A stretch of 64,000 bases of DNA, taken from positions 21,998,437 through 22,062,436 of the forward strand of contig JAFMSR010000018.1 in NCBI GenBank assembly GCA_022818135.1, written 5' to 3'. Source of the stretch: Saxidomus purpurata. Lineage: Eukaryota > Mollusca > Bivalvia > Venerida > Veneridae. Positions within the stretch are counted from its first letter, which is position 1, and every line of letters starts with the position of its first letter. This document shows, piece after piece, positions 61,247 through 64,000 of the stretch. The position numbers were made by a program, and so were the translations under genes. The notes under the pieces were generated by a model. That model saw only the letters and a program-made list of their open reading frames with translations. It searched no databases and had not been told where the DNA came from.

Positions 61247-62124
61247 ATGTAGATACATGTTTGTTCAAATTTTATCTTTAATGTTTCTTTCCGTATTACA
61301 GTATTTACAGCTCTAAATAAGAGTTTGTTTAAATAAATTCATTATATAAGAAGTCAAAATGTTTTAATCACTGCCATACAATACTGCAACATGCAAATGA
61401 TACCACCAAAATTAGATGCTCCATGAAGGACAACATGTGAAACCTAGAAACTGTTGGACTTGAGACTAGACATACCTGCATAACAACAGTTTGGCTAGAT
61501 TGTACACAAAAATGTGCGAGTACATCTGGTTTGAAAGTTACCAAGGGTTGAAAAACATTTAGAAATAGTTTGAGATTTTACATTGTATGTTTTACCTTTA
61601 CCTTTCAGCTACAGACCTGGCCCATTGTCTCATCATGGTGAACAATTATGCAAAGTCTTTTCAAAACCATTATACATGGAAAAATTACAGCTCAGCTCAA
61701 GTTTAAAAGTGCCAACAGTACTTTATTCCATTAACATCTAAGAGTGATTTGACCTTTTTGCTATTGACCTTGGTACTTGTACATAATGTTCTGTCTTGTC
61801 ATGATTGTACCAAGTCTAGTTAAAATCCTGATGTATAAAGAAGTTGCAGCCTGGACAAAGTCGAATGCATTATGATTGGACCTTCTAGATATGTAACGGT
61901 CTTGCGTGTGATTTAAAGATGTACATTTTGCACACATTTTATTATTATACCCACCTTTGTTCTAAACTTCTAATGATGCCACTTGTGTAAAATCAAGGCA
62001 CATCTTTCAAGATGAAATTTTAGGACATTTAGTGCTACTTTCCTTCATCTGACATGAGTTGTTGCCCCATAAATTGTCAGAAATTTGCCTTGTTTGTACT
62101 GCAGTATGAATAATCAAATTGAAT

Positions 62125-62520
62125 CAATTAATTGAATCAATACCAAACCTGGTAAAAATGTATACCGGTAGGCATATTTTATCACGCTCAATTTCATCAA
62201 TCAGGCAGATAACCCAAAGACCCTCCAGAGCTACTGCTCTTGAACTGTCAAAATTCAGCAAAAATTAGCAGTTATCAGTTGAATTTTCAAAATTTCATCC
62301 AACAGCTTTGTCCAATTTCAGACTTGAATAGTATTTATCGAATCAACACCAAACCTAGTAAATATGGTTATTGCAAAAGTCCCATCATCCTCCAGATCGC
62401 TCAAGTCAGTCTGGAGTTACTGTCCTTTTTTTCTCTGAGTAGCTCTATTTGCTTTCTAACACTAATGGTTTTCACTTGATCGATACTAAACCTAGTCACA
62501 ATTTTCATGGATAGATATTT
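62125..62520 (+). repeat. Degenerate ~200-bp tandem units
   Basis: Blocks ATCAATACCAAACCTGGTAA, ATCAACACCAAACCTAGTAA and GATACTAAACCTAGTCAC recur near 62137, 62342 and 62481. They look like core units of another dispersed element without clear termini. Confidence 0.45.
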
Positions 62521-62849
62521 CTTATCATCAGTCAAATTTTCCCAGTCATAGCGGATTTATAAACTGCTGCTATCCATTTAATAACATGGTTGATCAAATG
62601 CTTTGAATACAATTTTTACTCTTGAATGAACAACAAATGTGACAGGCACATTTTGAGACAATAGTTTCGCTCCCCAATATGAAATTTGTTTTATAGTCGA
62701 GTCTTATAAAACGAGCGACTCATGCATGGTACCAATGTTGACCACAAGAGCATGAACAACTTTGGTTGAGGACCACCACATCACTCATACTATGCTCCAA
62801 AAACCTTAACTTATTGCATAAGATTTTCAAATTATCCTGTTGGTTGGTA

Positions 62850-63081
62850 CTGTAACCAAAGAGTTCTGCATGGAATGGAATTCTTTAAGCAACATTAAAG
62901 GAATTTTTCCTGAGAACTTTTTTTTAATAGATGGCATTTTGAAGGAAACTGTGGATGAATACAGGATTCCATTACCTTCAAACTCCAAGTGTGACCTTGA
63001 CCTTTGAGGTAGTGATGTGGGTAGGATGAAAGGACAGACGGACGGTGCGATTTTAATATGCCATCCTTCGGGGGCATAAAA
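62850..63081 (+). mobile_element. Chimeric fragment of families A and D
   Basis: AGAGTTCTGCATGGAATGGA (about 62861) belongs to family A. About 80 bp further the sequence becomes the family D unit (CCATTACCTTCAAACTCCAA, GTGACCTTGACCTTTGAGGT), a GGACAGACGGACGG stretch and the family D end CCTTCGGGGGCATAAA. Confidence 0.65.
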
Positions 63082-63084
63082 CTT

Positions 63085-64000
63085 CTGAGAAGACTCAAGA
63101 TTTTTTTTTGGGTGTGGGGGTGGGGGGATATATTTCAACAACACATACACCATTTTTTCAGTGCATTTATTATTCTTACCTCTTAAGTAACATAAGCGTT
63201 TTGCTACTTGACCATAATGACATTCATGCCCTGTTACATAATGAAGATGATATGGCCACTAACACCACTACACAAAGCATATTATATAATACATACATAG
63301 GGAACATAAATATCAGCTGCTAAATAAAAATGGTTTAGAATTATTCCGGGCACAGAGGAAAGGAATTTCATAACATTACCAGCTGAAAATGAATTCCTTC
63401 TCCCACACCGATGAGGCATAATATATTATCATGTTAACGATGTAAATTTTCCAGCTCGCTGGTTTTTAAATTAGTATGAACACAAAAAACGTTTGTTAGA
63501 TAAAAACCTATTCTTAATAAAGTAATATAAAACAACATTGTCAAAAACATTAAATTGTTCACGCTTTGTTTGCATCAGTAATTTGAACGTTGTACCACAG
63601 ATTTTCTTTACGGTAATTTCAAATGCGTTAAAACAGGAGCACTTCATCATTCCATTTCCTGTACATGGACTGTGCTGTCCAGCGAGTGTAACACTATTAT
63701 GTCTAAGTATGGATATCTAGTAAGGTTTTATAAATAATCTCATCCTTAAAAGGCCATGATTAATGGTACTGGCAAATACAGGCTGATGTGACAAGGGAAT
63801 TCATTTTTTCCAGAATAACAAATGATAGATTTTAGAATGACTTCAAAAAACAGAATGCATTCAGTATGCACTCAGGTTTAGGATGGCAAAATGTCTTTTA
63901 TTGACGATGTGTGAATGAAAATCGTACATTTTCATTTTATTTAATTTCACTTTCATTTCATTTTGTGTAAAATCTATGTTATATTTTCCCAGAAAGTCAT
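63085..64000. other. Right edge of window, nothing recognised
   Basis: A G-rich run at about 63110-63126 and AT-rich sequence. Short open frames on the plus strand (63108-63323, 63538-63720) have no recognisable content. Confidence 0.4.

Overview
The window looks like nuclear DNA of an invertebrate animal, most probably a bivalve mollusc. It is AT-rich, its genes are cut into short exons by GT-AG introns, and most of the rest is dispersed non-autonomous repeats. Many of these have the build of the 'pearl'/DINE-like (Helitron-related) elements known from clams and oysters. The species cannot be fixed from the sequence alone.

Four protein-coding genes can be supported. (1) The 5' two-thirds of a KY/hillarin-family gene, minus strand, 116..3638, running off the left edge; its first residues (MGC) are a lipid-anchor signal and its transglutaminase-like domain has lost the catalytic triad. 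(2) A complete ceramide glucosyltransferase (UGCG) gene, minus strand, nine coding exons, 15910..25337, predicted 410 aa. (3) A GTPBP3/MnmE gene (mitochondrial tRNA-modifying GTPase), plus strand, nine coding exons, 47408..53901, with two places where the reading frame does not join. (4) A single-coding-exon gene for a secreted, repeat-containing, dibasic-rich precursor of 391 aa, plus strand, 58876..60051, ending in six cysteines spaced exactly every fourth residue; its family is not recognised.

Layout: 0-4 kb KY-like gene; 5.2-7.3 kb fold-back element, short tandem array and repeat family A; 7.3-15.9 kb no recognisable gene (it may include UGCG 3' UTR); 15.9-25.4 kb UGCG with repeats in its introns; 25.4-47.4 kb a repeat-rich intergenic region (SINE heads, families B, C, E and F, several tandem arrays, two TIR elements); 47.4-54 kb GTPBP3; 54-58.5 kb a TA-flanked TIR element plus families A and C; 58.8-60.1 kb the secreted precursor; 60.1-63.1 kb family D and a chimeric fragment; 63.1-64 kb nothing recognised.

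The genes are functionally unrelated (cytoskeletal/muscle-type protein, sphingolipid synthesis, mitochondrial translation, secreted peptide), as expected for neighbours in an animal genome. The most interesting signals are the periodic-cysteine secreted precursor, the apparently non-catalytic KY protein, and the common architecture shared by several unrelated-looking repeat families.
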